Below are positions 15,858 through 24,059 of a stretch of DNA of 38,984 nucleotides, in pieces; the first letter of the stretch is position 1, and every line of letters starts with the position of its first letter. The notes under the pieces are model-generated. The model saw only the letters and a program-made list of their open reading frames with translations, made no database searches and was not told the DNA's origin. A program made the position numbers and the translations under genes. This DNA comes from a virus. The stretch spans positions 1-38,984 of the IMG/VR virus record IMGVR_UViG_3300008262_000132; one strand, written 5' to 3'.

Positions 15858-18194
15858 TTATCCTTTCGCCTCAAGGGCGGCTAACCGGGCTTCGAGTGCG
15901 ACAACACGCTCGGCCAATTTTACAGCGGCGACCAGCGCAGCGTTACCGTATGCGAGGGAGAGGTTGCCTTTTTCATCAGTCTGAACCGCCTCTGGCAGAA
16001 ACTCTTGCATTCGCTGTGCGGATACACCAGCCTGTCGGTCGCCGGAATCAATGCGGGTGTACGTGCCGTGCTTGATCTTTGCCAATTTTTCGATGAAGTC
16101 GGCAGGTAAATCGGCCCAGTCTTTTTTCAGGCGTTCATCAGAATAGGCCGTGACGTTACCCGTGACAACCAAGTTGCCGCCGTTTAGGTTGTAGTTGGTT
16201 GCATCCCAATAGAGATAATTGGAGCCTGAACTGCTGAGGTAAATCACACCGGTTGTGCCGCCGGTGCGGTACGCAGTCATATCCCCGTTTACGGCAGTAA
16301 TGCCAGTACTGACACCGGATGTGTTCGGGGTTGCAGTGAGTCTTGTGACGGATACCGTTCCAGCAGTGAAGTTGCCAGAGGCATCCCGGGCAACGATTGT
16401 GCTTGCTGTATTTGCGCTGGTGGCATTCGAGGTGACGGTGAACGTGGCGTTGCCAGCTTGGTTGGCTGTGAAAGTCTGCGAACCAGACAGGCCCGTACCC
16501 GACACGTTCATGGTCAGGGTGCCGTTGTTTACGTTGGCCGCAGTGGTGGCTGTCGTGGCATTACCGCTCAAAGTCGCAGTGATCGTGCCCGCGCTGAAGT
16601 TGCCCGAAGCGTCACGCGCCACAAGGGTCGAGGCTGTGTTTGCGTTGGTGGCGTTGGTGGCAATCGTCACGGCGCTGGAGCCGTTGTAGCTCGTGCCGGT
16701 CAGGTAGGTGCCAAACGTCAGGGTGTTCAGGTTTGAGCCCAGAGCCACGCCGGAGATGGTGCCTGCACTCCATGTGAACGCAGACCCGTTCCAGTTCAGC
16801 ACTTGGTTGGATGCCGATGGGGCCGTAGCGAAAGCCGTTGCCCCCGAGCCGGTCTGGTACGCGATCTGGTTGGCCGCGCCGCCTGCGAGGTTGGTTGCTG
16901 TGGTTGCGCTTGTAGCTGCACCGGACAGTGTGGCTGTGATGGTTCCCGCGCTGAAGTTACCCGAGGCATCCCGAGCTACAACCTTGCTAGCTGTGTTGGC
17001 GTCAGTTGCGTCCACCGCAAAGGTTCGGGCTGCGGAGCCGTCGTATGTGCCAGCAGCGGTCAGGTATGTGCCCGCTGTCAGGGCGTTGGCCACCGATCCG
17101 GCTTGGCCAGAGATGTTGCCCGAGACCGCTGCGCCCGAGATGGCGATGGCTGTGGGAGTGACGCTTGTGACTTGACCCTGTGCGTTGGTGGTGATCACCG
17201 GCACCGTGGCGGCGTCGCCGTAAGTTCCAGCAGTGCCCGTGTTGGTGATGCTGAACTGCGTGCCAGAAAGGCTCAGGCCCGTGCCCGCGCTGTAAATCTG
17301 CGCTGATGAAATCTGGGCAAACGTAATGTTGGTCGTGCCAAACGTGATGACGCCGCTTGTGTTGCAGGTGTAGGTCTCACCCGCGCCTGTCGCGCCCAAC
17401 TGAACAAAAACCGTGGAACCTTCGCTCAGACCGTTTGCGCTGTTAATTACATAGGTGTCAGCATCGCTGGCGCGTGTTAGCACCCAATTTGTAGAAACTG
17501 TACCTACAACTGTGACAACATAAATGCCGTTCTCGATTGGATTGGTTTGGCTATAAACCAAAACGCGATCACCCGGCGATGTGAAGATGCCATCAATAAT
17601 TAACTCAACTTGCGTTCCCGCGTTAGTAAGCGTTGCACCAACACCCGCAGTGCCGTTGTTGTAAGTTGCGTTAAGGTTAGTTGGGCTTTCAACCATTACG
17701 GGCTGGTGGAAGTGAATGCCGGACGCCGCCAAGGTGTCAACGTAGGTCTTGTTGGTGATGTCGTTGCCGCTGGTCGGAGTTGTGGACACCGTGCCGGACG
17801 TGATGTTGGCCGTGGTGATGTTGGCCGTGCTGGTGCCCAGAGTCCCGATGTCCAGCGTGGTGACGGCGGAGCCCGCAGCGTCCAGATACACCGACCGTGA
17901 GGATGGGTATGTGACAAACACGTCTTTGGAGCCAGCGCCAAAATTCACTAAGGACCCTGCGTTGCTGGACGACACCACCGTGGTGCGAGACAGCGTAGTG
18001 CCGGAGGATGTGTATGTGCCAACACCAACTTCCCAGTCGCCGGAAGCTGAGTCCACGATGGCGTAGAAGGTCTGGTTGCCGTCGCCCACCGCCGCAAATG
18101 ACTGGAAGCCCGAAGCTGCACCGGCCAGCGTAACCGTGCCCGTGCCAGTTGTGGTGGTGGTTTCCTTGACGCGATCTTTGAGTGCCAATGCCAT
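15858..18194 (-). CDS. Tail fibre with C-terminal S74 self-cleaving chaperone domain (778 aa)
   Basis: The body is Thr/Ala/Gly-rich beta-fibre sequence with three copies of a repeat that begins VARDASGNF(S/T)AGT. The last 94 residues are an intramolecular chaperone of the endosialidase/S74 type: SDERLKKD gives the Ser685-Lys690 dyad used in self-cleavage, followed by GVSAQRMQEFLPEAV, SLAYGNAALVAAVKLAE and a final Leu/Ala coiled coil. In this family the domain trimerises, guides folding of the fibre and is then cut off. The gene starts 9 bp after the repeat-containing structural protein. Confidence 0.85.
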   Translation of the reverse strand: MALALKDRVKETTTTTGTGTVTLAGAASGFQSFAAVGDGNQTFYAIVDSASGDWEVGVGTYTSSGTTLSRTTVVSSSNAGSLVNFGAGSKDVFVTYPSSRSVYLDAAGSAVTTLDIGTLGTSTANITTANITSGTVSTTPTSGNDITNKTYVDTLAASGIHFHQPVMVESPTNLNATYNNGTAGVGATLTNAGTQVELIIDGIFTSPGDRVLVYSQTNPIENGIYVVTVVGTVSTNWVLTRASDADTYVINSANGLSEGSTVFVQLGATGAGETYTCNTSGVITFGTTNITFAQISSAQIYSAGTGLSLSGTQFSITNTGTAGTYGDAATVPVITTNAQGQVTSVTPTAIAISGAAVSGNISGQAGSVANALTAGTYLTAAGTYDGSAARTFAVDATDANTASKVVARDASGNFSAGTITATLSGAATSATTATNLAGGAANQIAYQTGSGATAFATAPSASNQVLNWNGSAFTWSAGTISGVALGSNLNTLTFGTYLTGTSYNGSSAVTIATNATNANTASTLVARDASGNFSAGTITATLSGNATTATTAANVNNGTLTMNVSGTGLSGSQTFTANQAGNATFTVTSNATSANTASTIVARDASGNFTAGTVSVTRLTATPNTSGVSTGITAVNGDMTAYRTGGTTGVIYLSSSGSNYLYWDATNYNLNGGNLVVTGNVTAYSDERLKKDWADLPADFIEKLAKIKHGTYTRIDSGDRQAGVSAQRMQEFLPEAVQTDEKGNLSLAYGNAALVAAVKLAERVVALEARLAALEAKG

Positions 18195-18203
18195 TTTGTG
18201 TCC

Positions 18204-18890
18204 TTACGACGGTAGCTGCGTCCAGCCGGGGGACTGCACGTCGTTGATATTTTGCCAGTTTGGGTTCTGGCTGTCGTCAATTACCGCCCAGACCAGCGCC
18301 CCTCCGATGCTGATGGTGAGCTGCACGCCGGTTGGGTAGACGTTGGCTATTTTGATGACGCCAAATGTGCTCAGTGCGCTCACAGCTTCCGCGATGGAGC
18401 CATTGAAGATGACCTGCGACACCTGAGTTGCCGTGCCCGCCGCGCTCTCTGCAATTGCCACTGAAATCAGCAAGCCCCGATTCATGGAGTCCGAACCTGT
18501 GGCTGTTTCCGACAGCGCGGCCAAGAACGTACCGATGGCTGTTTGAGCGGCTGTGGCGCTGGTGCTTTCTGCTTGCGATGCCAAGAACGTACCGATGGCC
18601 GTTTGAGCGTCTGTGGCCGTGCCCTGCTCCAGCATACTGGCCACCATGTTGGCGATGACCGACTGAACGCTGGATGCAGAGGATGTTTCAGCCTGCGTAG
18701 CCACCATTGTGGCGATGACCGATTGGGTATTTTGGCCCGTAGCAGTCTCGCTCATGATGCCGCCGCGAATGACGCTTGGGGCCTCAAAGGAAGCCACCGC
18801 TGCAGCGGCTTCTGGTTGCGTGGCGGCGAACGTATTCCCGCCTAAAGAGGCGAAGGGTGCTTGGGCAAAAGTGACATCACCAAACACCAC
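18204..18890 (-). CDS. Virion structural protein with internal tandem repeats (228 aa)
   Basis: The start is GTG (18890 or 18887), preceded by TAGGGG. Residues about 45-135 hold four to five copies of a roughly 21-residue unit, e.g. SQAESTSATAAQTAIGTFLA and TQAETSSASSVQSVIANMVA; two of the DNA copies are nearly identical. The C-terminus (AVIDDSQNPNWQNINDVQSP and GWTQL) is a pattern I know from small tail proteins, where it often occurs in several copies. It is placed between an HNH gene and the S74 fibre. Probably a fibre-base or tail protein. Confidence 0.65.
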   Translation of the reverse strand: MVFGDVTFAQAPFASLGGNTFAATQPEAAAAVASFEAPSVIRGGIMSETATGQNTQSVIATMVATQAETSSASSVQSVIANMVASMLEQGTATDAQTAIGTFLASQAESTSATAAQTAIGTFLAALSETATGSDSMNRGLLISVAIAESAAGTATQVSQVIFNGSIAEAVSALSTFGVIKIANVYPTGVQLTISIGGALVWAVIDDSQNPNWQNINDVQSPGWTQLPS

Positions 18891-18899
18891 TTGCCCCTA

Positions 18900-19463
18900 T
18901 CAGGCTGCGTCCACGAAAGTTACTCCGTGCACGATATTGAGGATTGACTTTTTGCTCACGCCAAGCTGAGTTGCAAGCGCCTGCATCGACAAAGTTGGGT
19001 ATGTTTTTTTGACGTACACGGCTTGCTCCAGTGTGAGTTTTGAATTTGGCCTGCTTGGAATTGGCATCGTAACCGCCTTTTCCTCATCCATGCCTTTATT
19101 TATCCGGTACAAAATTGCAGCAGGTGAACACTTGAGCGAATTGGCCCACTCTCGAAGTGTTTTTGTTTCCCCGTTGGCGGTGATGAACCGGTTGTTTCGT
19201 TTGTTTCTTGCCTGCTCTGCTCTGGTTGCCCACCGGCAATTCTCAGGGCTATACGGCCCGGAGTTGTCTTTGCGATCAAGCGTTGCACCCTCGGGGCATT
19301 CACCCATATCCTTCAAAAAGCTTTGGAAGCCATCTGCGCCATGCCAGCGGCTATCAACAACAATACCCCGGCCACCGTAGTCGGGGTAGCATTTCTGCTT
19401 TTTGTTGTAGCACCGGTTGTGCATGGTCCGCCAAACTCCAAGAAGCCGTTTAAAACTTGTCAT
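18900..19463 (-). CDS. Free-standing HNH homing-endonuclease-like protein with helix-turn-helix end (187 aa)
   Basis: I choose ATG 19463, which has TTGGAG 6 nt upstream; an ATG five codons earlier lacks one. The first 90 residues are a family often found as selfish genes in phages: RLLGVWRTMHNRCYN, YGGRGI, then TLDRKDNSGPYSPENCRWAT (Asp63 to Thr80), a divergent HNH/AP2-type core. Two DNA-binding modules follow: one with KTLREWANSLKCSPAAILYR and one ending in a helix-turn-helix (MQALATQLGVSKKSILNIV). It would cut a phage-lacking site and copy itself there. It is wedged between two structural genes and is not inside an intron. Confidence 0.8.
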   Translation of the reverse strand: MTSFKRLLGVWRTMHNRCYNKKQKCYPDYGGRGIVVDSRWHGADGFQSFLKDMGECPEGATLDRKDNSGPYSPENCRWATRAEQARNKRNNRFITANGETKTLREWANSLKCSPAAILYRINKGMDEEKAVTMPIPSRPNSKLTLEQAVYVKKTYPTLSMQALATQLGVSKKSILNIVHGVTFVDAA

Positions 19464-19503
19464 GATCACTCCAAACATTGAAGTTTAGAGTGTATCCATC
19501 TAG

Positions 19504-20082
19504 TTATGCCGCGTCAAGGGAAAAAGAGTAACTGACGTTCAGGGTGTCGCCGTTGTCCACGGTCTTGTCGCCGCCAGTGAAGTCACCAGCAGAGAACAAG
19601 ATACCGGAAGTGCCGCTGCTCACGCTGGCCAAGAACGCGCCAGCCACCACAGTGCTGTTCACCAGCATGGCAAACGAGGATGGACTGCCGGAGTTTGTGA
19701 TCACCGATGGATCAGCCGTTGTGGCCGTGCCAAACGTGACAGCCTTGCGGTTGCCAGTGTAAGCAGTGCCGGGCACCAACTCAGTCCAGCCAGCGTGCGA
19801 GGCCAGTGTGTCGGCAGCGGCGAATGTTGTGCCGGAGCCGGGGCCTTCGACCAGACCCAAGTACCAAGCGGCGGTGTAACCCGAAGCGGCAAAGTACTTG
19901 CTGTTCATGTCCTGCAGACCCTGATTGACCACGAGGTTGTGGAACGAGTCGGACCATTTTTCCTTGCCGTCTGCGCCCACGCAAGTGACGGTGAAGACAC
20001 CGCCCGCGCCAACGCGCTCACCGCCAGCGCGGTTTGTGGTCATGCCTGCGGTAACGCTGTCGGCTGCTTTGCTGTGTTCCAT
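19504..20082 (-). CDS. Tail/virion structural protein (192 aa)
   Basis: A 192-residue beta-rich protein. The segment NLVVNQGLQDMNSKYFAASG and a later YLGLVEGPGS, TGGDKTVDNGDTLNVSYSF pattern occurs in small structural proteins near fibres of several phages. The last strand pattern (KTVDNGDTLNV) also resembles the end of the next gene upstream (KTVNNDTFQI), hinting at related folds. No enzyme motif is visible. It precedes the HNH insertion. Confidence 0.65.
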   Translation of the reverse strand: MEHSKAADSVTAGMTTNRAGGERVGAGGVFTVTCVGADGKEKWSDSFHNLVVNQGLQDMNSKYFAASGYTAAWYLGLVEGPGSGTTFAAADTLASHAGWTELVPGTAYTGNRKAVTFGTATTADPSVITNSGSPSSFAMLVNSTVVAGAFLASVSSGTSGILFSAGDFTGGDKTVDNGDTLNVSYSFSLDAA

Positions 20083-20091
20083 GATGGCTCC

Positions 20092-20538
20092 TTAAGAGAT
20101 TCGCACGATTGCGCTGTTGGCATCGGCTGTTGGGAAGATGATTTGGAAAGTGTCGTTGTTGACGGTCTTGTCGGAGCCAAAGTCCAGCACCGCCACAGAC
20201 TTGTTGCCTTCGCTGCTGTTGTAGATCAAAGCCGCACGGGCCGTGAACGTAGCGCCAGTCCAAGAAGTGTTGGCAAAGCTGAAGTATGCCGTGGGCACGT
20301 TGCTGCTGTTGTTTGCCGCCACAGGCGTGGTCGTGATGGTCAGCGTGTTGCCACCGGCCGAATAGCCCGCGCCAGTCACCTCGTTGGAGGTGCTGTACAC
20401 GGTTGTCGCATAGCCAAGGTCCGCAGCGGCGGTATACAAAGCGATCTTGAACGTGTCCGGCGAGGTGGGGCCAAAGTTGTGGACACCCTGCGGCAGCTCG
20501 ACTTTGAACGAAGTGGTTGCGGTTTGTACGATTGACAT
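20092..20538 (-). CDS. Small beta-rich virion protein (148 aa)
   Basis: A 148-residue Thr/Ser/Ala-rich protein with alternating strands, beginning MSIVQTATTSFKVELPQGVH and containing DTFKIALYTAAADLGYATT, a motif common in tail proteins of aquatic phages. It starts 1 bp after the adaptor gene stop. It shares the KTVxNxDT strand with the following gene, so the two may be distant duplicates. A tail-tip or fibre-connector role is inferred. Confidence 0.65.
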   Translation of the reverse strand: MSIVQTATTSFKVELPQGVHNFGPTSPDTFKIALYTAAADLGYATTVYSTSNEVTGAGYSAGGNTLTITTTPVAANNSSNVPTAYFSFANTSWTGATFTARAALIYNSSEGNKSVAVLDFGSDKTVNNDTFQIIFPTADANSAIVRIS

Positions 20539-20539
20539 A

Positions 20540-21217
20540 TCAGTTTACCCCTCTGTTTTGAGGTAGCGGTGGCGAACGGTACTGGCCGCTTCTGTAGCTG
20601 TCGGAACGCTCCAGTCCATCGCCCAGACGTTTGGCCAATGCTACGGCTTCTTTGAACTTCATGTCGTAGCCCTGCATGATGTCAACTTCACCCTTCATGT
20701 AGGTGTACGCCTCGACCAGCGAACCGTAAAGCAGCACGCTGTCAAAGTTGTCACCCAACCAAGAAGTCCCGGCCGTCACAATCGACGGTGGATAAAAGAA
20801 GTAATGTAGCTCGGCCACGTAGGTGGCGTCTGGCGTTGGGCCCAAGATGAAGGTCAGTTCATTGATGTCGTTGGACTGCGGGCCAAACAGAGCGTAGTAT
20901 TTGGGAAACGCCGTGTCGTTGGGGTTCGGGTACGCCTGCCGGATGAAGTTCACATCCTTGTTGAGCAGGTACTCGTAGTTACCCGAAGCATCCACCACTG
21001 CCAGCGAGTGCACCGACAAAAAGTCCGAAGGACATGCCAGATACTTGTTGTTGCTGGTGGTAGAGCCCGTCACATTCTTGCGCAACGATGGGAACTGCAC
21101 CATGTTGAAAATGCGCTGCTCAGCCTGCTCCACAAACACAGGAATCTCCGCCTCAAACGAAGCGTCCTGATTTTCTGTGTAGGCGATGATCGCCGCTTTC
21201 AACTCGGTGTAGTTCAT
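20540..21217 (-). CDS. Head-tail adaptor protein, SU10-adaptor-like (225 aa)
   Basis: The protein begins MNYTELKAAIIAYTENQDAS and continues with FVEQAEQRIFNMVQFPSLRK and CPSDFLSVHSLAVVD, the characteristic helical start and strand series of phage adaptor proteins such as that of SU10-type podoviruses. A helical C-terminus (YMKGEVDIMQGYDMKFKEAV) follows. The 225-residue length is typical. It would sit under the portal and join the head to the tail. Confidence 0.75.
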   Translation of the reverse strand: MNYTELKAAIIAYTENQDASFEAEIPVFVEQAEQRIFNMVQFPSLRKNVTGSTTSNNKYLACPSDFLSVHSLAVVDASGNYEYLLNKDVNFIRQAYPNPNDTAFPKYYALFGPQSNDINELTFILGPTPDATYVAELHYFFYPPSIVTAGTSWLGDNFDSVLLYGSLVEAYTYMKGEVDIMQGYDMKFKEAVALAKRLGDGLERSDSYRSGQYRSPPLPQNRGVN

Positions 21218-21224
21218 TCAGACC

Positions 21225-21479
21225 TCACGCCATTGGGCCACGAGCCATCACGCCCTTGGTGGCTGCACCAGTGCCACGGATTTTGATGCCGCTGGTTTTG
21301 GTAGGTGGGTAGTCTTGGCTGCGCACGTTGGCCACGGACACGTTGGTGTCTCGCATGGTCTTCTTGGCAGGCTCGACGCCGACCACTGGGGTAACGACAG
21401 TTCGAGGTTGTGGGCCAGCAACACGAGTTGCTGTGGTTTTTTCCCCCGACGGAACGGGGCGTCCAGCTTTAGTTGCCAT
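21225..21479 (-). CDS. Small basic protein with GAATKG C-terminus (84 aa)
   Basis: An 84-residue Lys/Arg/Thr/Pro-rich protein without predicted enzyme fold. The C-terminus SGIKIRGTGAATKGVMARGP recurs in small phage proteins I know from aquatic genomes and resembles the KG-x-T-x-G motif of neighbouring small proteins. It lies 7 bp before the adaptor gene and 1 bp after the next small gene. Possibly a nucleic-acid- or capsid-binding accessory; no function is known to me. Confidence 0.6.
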   Translation of the reverse strand: MATKAGRPVPSGEKTTATRVAGPQPRTVVTPVVGVEPAKKTMRDTNVSVANVRSQDYPPTKTSGIKIRGTGAATKGVMARGPMA

Positions 21480-21480
21480 A

Positions 21481-21675
21481 TCAGGCTCCCTTCTTACCGG
21501 GGCTGCGTTGGTTCATGACCTTGGCCATGTTGCGGCCGTACTGCAGCATATCGCTGTTGGTCTTGCCACCAGCTTTCAGCTTGGTCGGTGTTTTGCCGGG
21601 ATGCATGTGGGCTTCATGCTTGCGCACGGCCGACTTCACCATCTTCTTGTCTTGCGCGAGGTCTTTTTTGTCCAT
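21481..21675 (-). CDS. Small Lys/His-rich protein (64 aa)
   Basis: A 64-residue highly basic protein (DKKDLAQDKKMVKSAVRKHE, then MHPGKTPTKLKAGG and YGRNMAKVMNQ). I recognise the H-E-x-x-MHPGK..TKL pattern from small phage proteins of unknown function. Short spacers on both sides (1 bp each) place it firmly in the late operon. Probably a DNA-binding or head-associated small protein; not proven. Confidence 0.65.
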   Translation of the reverse strand: MDKKDLAQDKKMVKSAVRKHEAHMHPGKTPTKLKAGGKTNSDMLQYGRNMAKVMNQRSPGKKGA

Positions 21676-21676
21676 G

Positions 21677-22069
21677 TCAGACTCCTATTTGAACTGTAAC
21701 TGTACCAACTTCCACGGTCAAAGCCAAGTTATTTGGCGTCAACGCATTGTCAAAACCCCGGGAACCGCCAACAGGGTTCCAGCCCCACTGAATGTCCCGC
21801 GAACCCCCGGTGTTGAAACCGTCTGTATTGGTGCCCGCCGTCACATACGTGGTGTCCCTGCGAGGGTTGCGCACCGCCTGTGGGTCATCCACCGGATACA
21901 TGCCCAGCAGAAGCTGCGGCTGATCTGGGTCCCAGCAAGAATCGCACACCAGCAGGTTGTACGTCTTGGTCTTGATCACCTCTTTGCGCAGCGCGGTCAG
22001 CTTGAACTGAAACCCACAACGATCGCACATGGCGATCGAGTTCTTGCCTGACGCATAGCGATTACCCAT
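21677..22069 (-). CDS. Zinc-ribbon-containing phage protein (130 aa)
   Basis: Residues 15-18 (CDRC) and 42-45 (CDSC) form two CxxC knuckles of a zinc ribbon, with VIKTKTYNLLV between them. WDPDQPQLLLGMYPVDDPQAV follows, a block I know from conserved small proteins next to adaptor genes in aquatic phages. The C-terminal half is Gly/Asn/Thr-rich and includes IQWGWNPVGGSRGFDN. Its ATG overlaps the previous stop as TAATG. A structural or adaptor-linked role is likely from context. Confidence 0.7.
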   Translation of the reverse strand: MGNRYASGKNSIAMCDRCGFQFKLTALRKEVIKTKTYNLLVCDSCWDPDQPQLLLGMYPVDDPQAVRNPRRDTTYVTAGTNTDGFNTGGSRDIQWGWNPVGGSRGFDNALTPNNLALTVEVGTVTVQIGV

Positions 22070-23001
22070 TACGTGCCGCTCCCAATGAACATCTGCCGTG
22101 GCACGAACCGCACAGCGGCCTTCTCACGGTCTTCGTCTTGGGCAAGCTGCCACGCCTCATCGTACTGAGCTTTCAGCACTTGCATGCGATCCGCTGCGTT
22201 GGGCAGCTTCATTGCCAGATAGTACGCCAAGCCTGCCACCATGCAGGGGATGAACCGGAAAGGCACGTCCGCCACGTTGACACCGCCACCGATGTCTTGT
22301 GTGCGGCGCAGACGCCAGTACACCAGCGTGTACGGCTGGGTGTTGTCCGGGGTTGGCCAAACGGTCACTGCAGGCAGTTGCTCCCAGTAGACCGCATCAC
22401 CGTTGCTGTGGGCTGCGGCCGTTGTGTTGGCTTGGCCTCGGGCGCAGTTGTTGAGCGTGTTGCCGGAGATGTACCCGTAGGCGATGATCTCGGTGCCGAT
22501 CTTGACGAACCCGGCGGCGGGCAGGCCCACAACGGAGTCAAGCGTGATGGTTGTCGCGGTGGACGTGATCGCGCCGCTAAGCTGAAGCCCTGTGGGACTT
22601 GTCTGGGCATTCAGGCGCTGCACCCAAATCTGGATGGGGCGGGCTTGCTGCAGCTTGTTGGGGATCGTGGCGTAGGTCGAGACGCTGATGCGCGTGATCG
22701 TCAGATCGGCTTGGGTGGCCACGTTGTTGGCCCCGGTGCGGATCACGTGCTCGATCAAATCCACCGTGTCGCTTGGCAGCGCGTAGGTGTTCTGGCCCGC
22801 CGTCAGCGCGATCGTGCCTTGCTCGAACGTCCACATGTTCAGGCCCCGGTTGGCCCAGTCTGCAAACATCAGGTTCAGAGAGCGGCGTGCTGTCTTCAGG
22901 TCATAACCCGTGCGCAGCTCCGCCCCGCATCGCTCGAAGGCTTCTTCGACGATTTCTGTCAAATCCAGATTGAACGCTGAAACGCCGGAAGTAGTAGCCA
23001 T
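22069..23001 (-). CDS. Head-tail connector / tail tubular A-like protein (310 aa)
   Basis: The N-terminal helical part (DLTEIVEEAFERCGAELRTG then ARRSLNLMFADWANRGLNMW) followed by TYALPSDTVDLIEHVIR is the standard layout of podovirus head-tail connectors and tail tubular A/gp4-type proteins. Residues about 140-200 appear to be an inserted beta domain (TTITLDSVVGLPAAGFVKIG and a Cys-Ala-Arg-Gly turn). The end returns to helices (YYLAMKLPNAADRMQVLKAQ). Two adaptor-type proteins (this and the one at 20540) probably form successive rings under the portal. Confidence 0.75.
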   Translation of the reverse strand: MATTSGVSAFNLDLTEIVEEAFERCGAELRTGYDLKTARRSLNLMFADWANRGLNMWTFEQGTIALTAGQNTYALPSDTVDLIEHVIRTGANNVATQADLTITRISVSTYATIPNKLQQARPIQIWVQRLNAQTSPTGLQLSGAITSTATTITLDSVVGLPAAGFVKIGTEIIAYGYISGNTLNNCARGQANTTAAAHSNGDAVYWEQLPAVTVWPTPDNTQPYTLVYWRLRRTQDIGGGVNVADVPFRFIPCMVAGLAYYLAMKLPNAADRMQVLKAQYDEAWQLAQDEDREKAAVRFVPRQMFIGSGT

Positions 23002-23234
23002 TATCTGAACCCTGCTGTTTTCTTGGCGATGCGTTTAGGCTGCGCCACGAACTGTTTACCTGCGGCTTTGCCAGCACGCTTGGCCTTGGTGGTGGCAGCG
23101 TACTCAGCCGGTGACAGCGATTTTATGGCAGCTTCGGGCAAATATCGCTCCCCCGTCTTGGAAGACGGTTTGCCGGACTTGGTGCGCCATTTCTGGTCAC
23201 CCCAATCCTTGAGCGATTTTTGCGGGGCTTTCAT
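23001..23234 (-). CDS. Small basic protein of the 'KSLKDWxDQKW' type, DUF5872-like (77 aa)
   Basis: From ATG 23234, which forms an ATGA overlap with the previous stop, the product starts MKAPQKSLKDWGDQKWRTKS and contains GKPSSKTGERYLPEAAI and PAEYAATTKAKRAGKAAGKQ. This matches a small domain (DUF5872, as I remember it) found in phages, bacteria and chromatin-like proteins; the name is from memory. The protein is strongly basic. An upstream in-frame ATG at 23270 would add 12 residues and overlap its neighbour more. Its TAA overlaps the next ATG. Confidence 0.75.
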   Translation of the reverse strand: MKAPQKSLKDWGDQKWRTKSGKPSSKTGERYLPEAAIKSLSPAEYAATTKAKRAGKAAGKQFVAQPKRIAKKTAGFR

Positions 23235-23527
23235 CTCATTGTGCCTTTGGTTTTGCCTTTGACGCAGCAACCATCAGCACGGGAGGAGGCCGAAACCTTG
23301 CCGCCCGATTTGAACGTCTTGCGGTACTCAACCCCAAACTTCTGGGGTTTTACAAAGGTATCCCTGCCGTCGGGCTTCCCTGCCATCAGGTCCGCGTACG
23401 CGCTAATTTCTGAGTCTTTATCCAGTTTTTTGGATGCGGAAAAACGAGCGCCCGCCCCCTTAAACTGTTTGTCCAGTACCAGAAACTGGGGGTTAACCTT
23501 AAAACCTACATCTGATTCGTCAGTCAC
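23231..23527 (-). CDS. Small basic protein with C-terminal RADGC-KGKTKG motif (98 aa)
   Basis: I choose GTG 23527, which has GGAGG 8 nt upstream; a GTG three codons earlier sits directly on the GGAG. The product contains LDKQFKGAGARFSASKKLDK, a beta-like block, and ends GGKVSASSRADGCCVKGKTK plus GTMR. That last motif is nearly the same as the C-terminus of the gene at 23799. The coding DNA at 23241-23260 also matches the gene at 24060 at 17 of 20 positions. Function unknown; the shared end suggests a common binding partner. Confidence 0.65.
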   Translation of the reverse strand: MTDESDVGFKVNPQFLVLDKQFKGAGARFSASKKLDKDSEISAYADLMAGKPDGRDTFVKPQKFGVEYRKTFKSGGKVSASSRADGCCVKGKTKGTMR

Positions 23528-23795
23528 GATAGCCACCTCCGGCTGCTTTGTACTTCTTGGCCACGAGCTGCGCTTTGCGGGCTGACCACTGGCCAGCTCC
23601 TGTGCCTTGGGTTGCTGCGGACTTCACCTCGGACACAATCCGCTTGCGCAGACTGGGCTTGGTGTAGTTGCCCGCAGCATTGACTTTGCCGCCTTCAGCG
23701 TACTGCGTGAAGTCGGTGTCATCCCGGCGTGCTTTTTTCACGCCTTTGGGCATCTTGGAGGGGGCGATGTCCCCCATTCCGCGACTGGCCATCAT
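23520..23795 (-). CDS. Small basic protein ending in GQWSARKAQ-KYKAAGGGY (91 aa)
   Basis: A 91-residue basic protein. The second half, beginning GGKVNAAGNYTKPSLRKRIV and then GAGQWSARKAQLVAKKYKAA before a GGGYRD end, is a pattern I recognise as a widespread but uncharacterised small family in aquatic phages. It overlaps the next gene by 8 bp. It belongs to the cluster of small basic proteins between the capsid and connector genes. Confidence 0.7.
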   Translation of the reverse strand: MMASRGMGDIAPSKMPKGVKKARRDDTDFTQYAEGGKVNAAGNYTKPSLRKRIVSEVKSAATQGTGAGQWSARKAQLVAKKYKAAGGGYRD

Positions 23796-23798
23796 GGC

Positions 23799-24050
23799 TT
23801 ACACCATCTTCCCGCGAGTGTGGCCTTTGGTGACGCAACCGTCTGCACGTGTCACGCCGCCTTTTTTCATCTTCCGGCCTTGCGCTGCCGCTTCGATTGC
23901 CTTGCGGCGCTCTTCTTCGGCGGCATCGCGTTGGCCGCTACGGGCAATGGCAGACGGCAACGCCCCACCAAAACCTTTGGCCATGAGCTTACCAGTCATG
24001 CCTTGACCGGTCATCATCCCCGCAAGGGGGGAAATGTCACCGAGTTTCAT
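23799..24050 (-). CDS. Small basic protein with C-terminal RADGC-KGHTRG motif (83 aa)
   Basis: An 83-residue protein: Met/Gly-rich start (MKLGDISPLAGMMTGQGMTG), an Ala/Glu/Arg helix (DAAEEERRKAIEAAAQGRK), then KKGGVTRADGCVTKGHTRGK and MV at the end. The last 16 residues align with the end of the gene at 23231 and an internal part of the gene at 24060. The two-part layout (helix plus GG linker plus basic tag) is shared among these genes. No function is known to me. Confidence 0.65.
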   Translation of the reverse strand: MKLGDISPLAGMMTGQGMTGKLMAKGFGGALPSAIARSGQRDAAEEERRKAIEAAAQGRKMKKGGVTRADGCVTKGHTRGKMV

Positions 24051-24059
24051 GGCAGCTCC

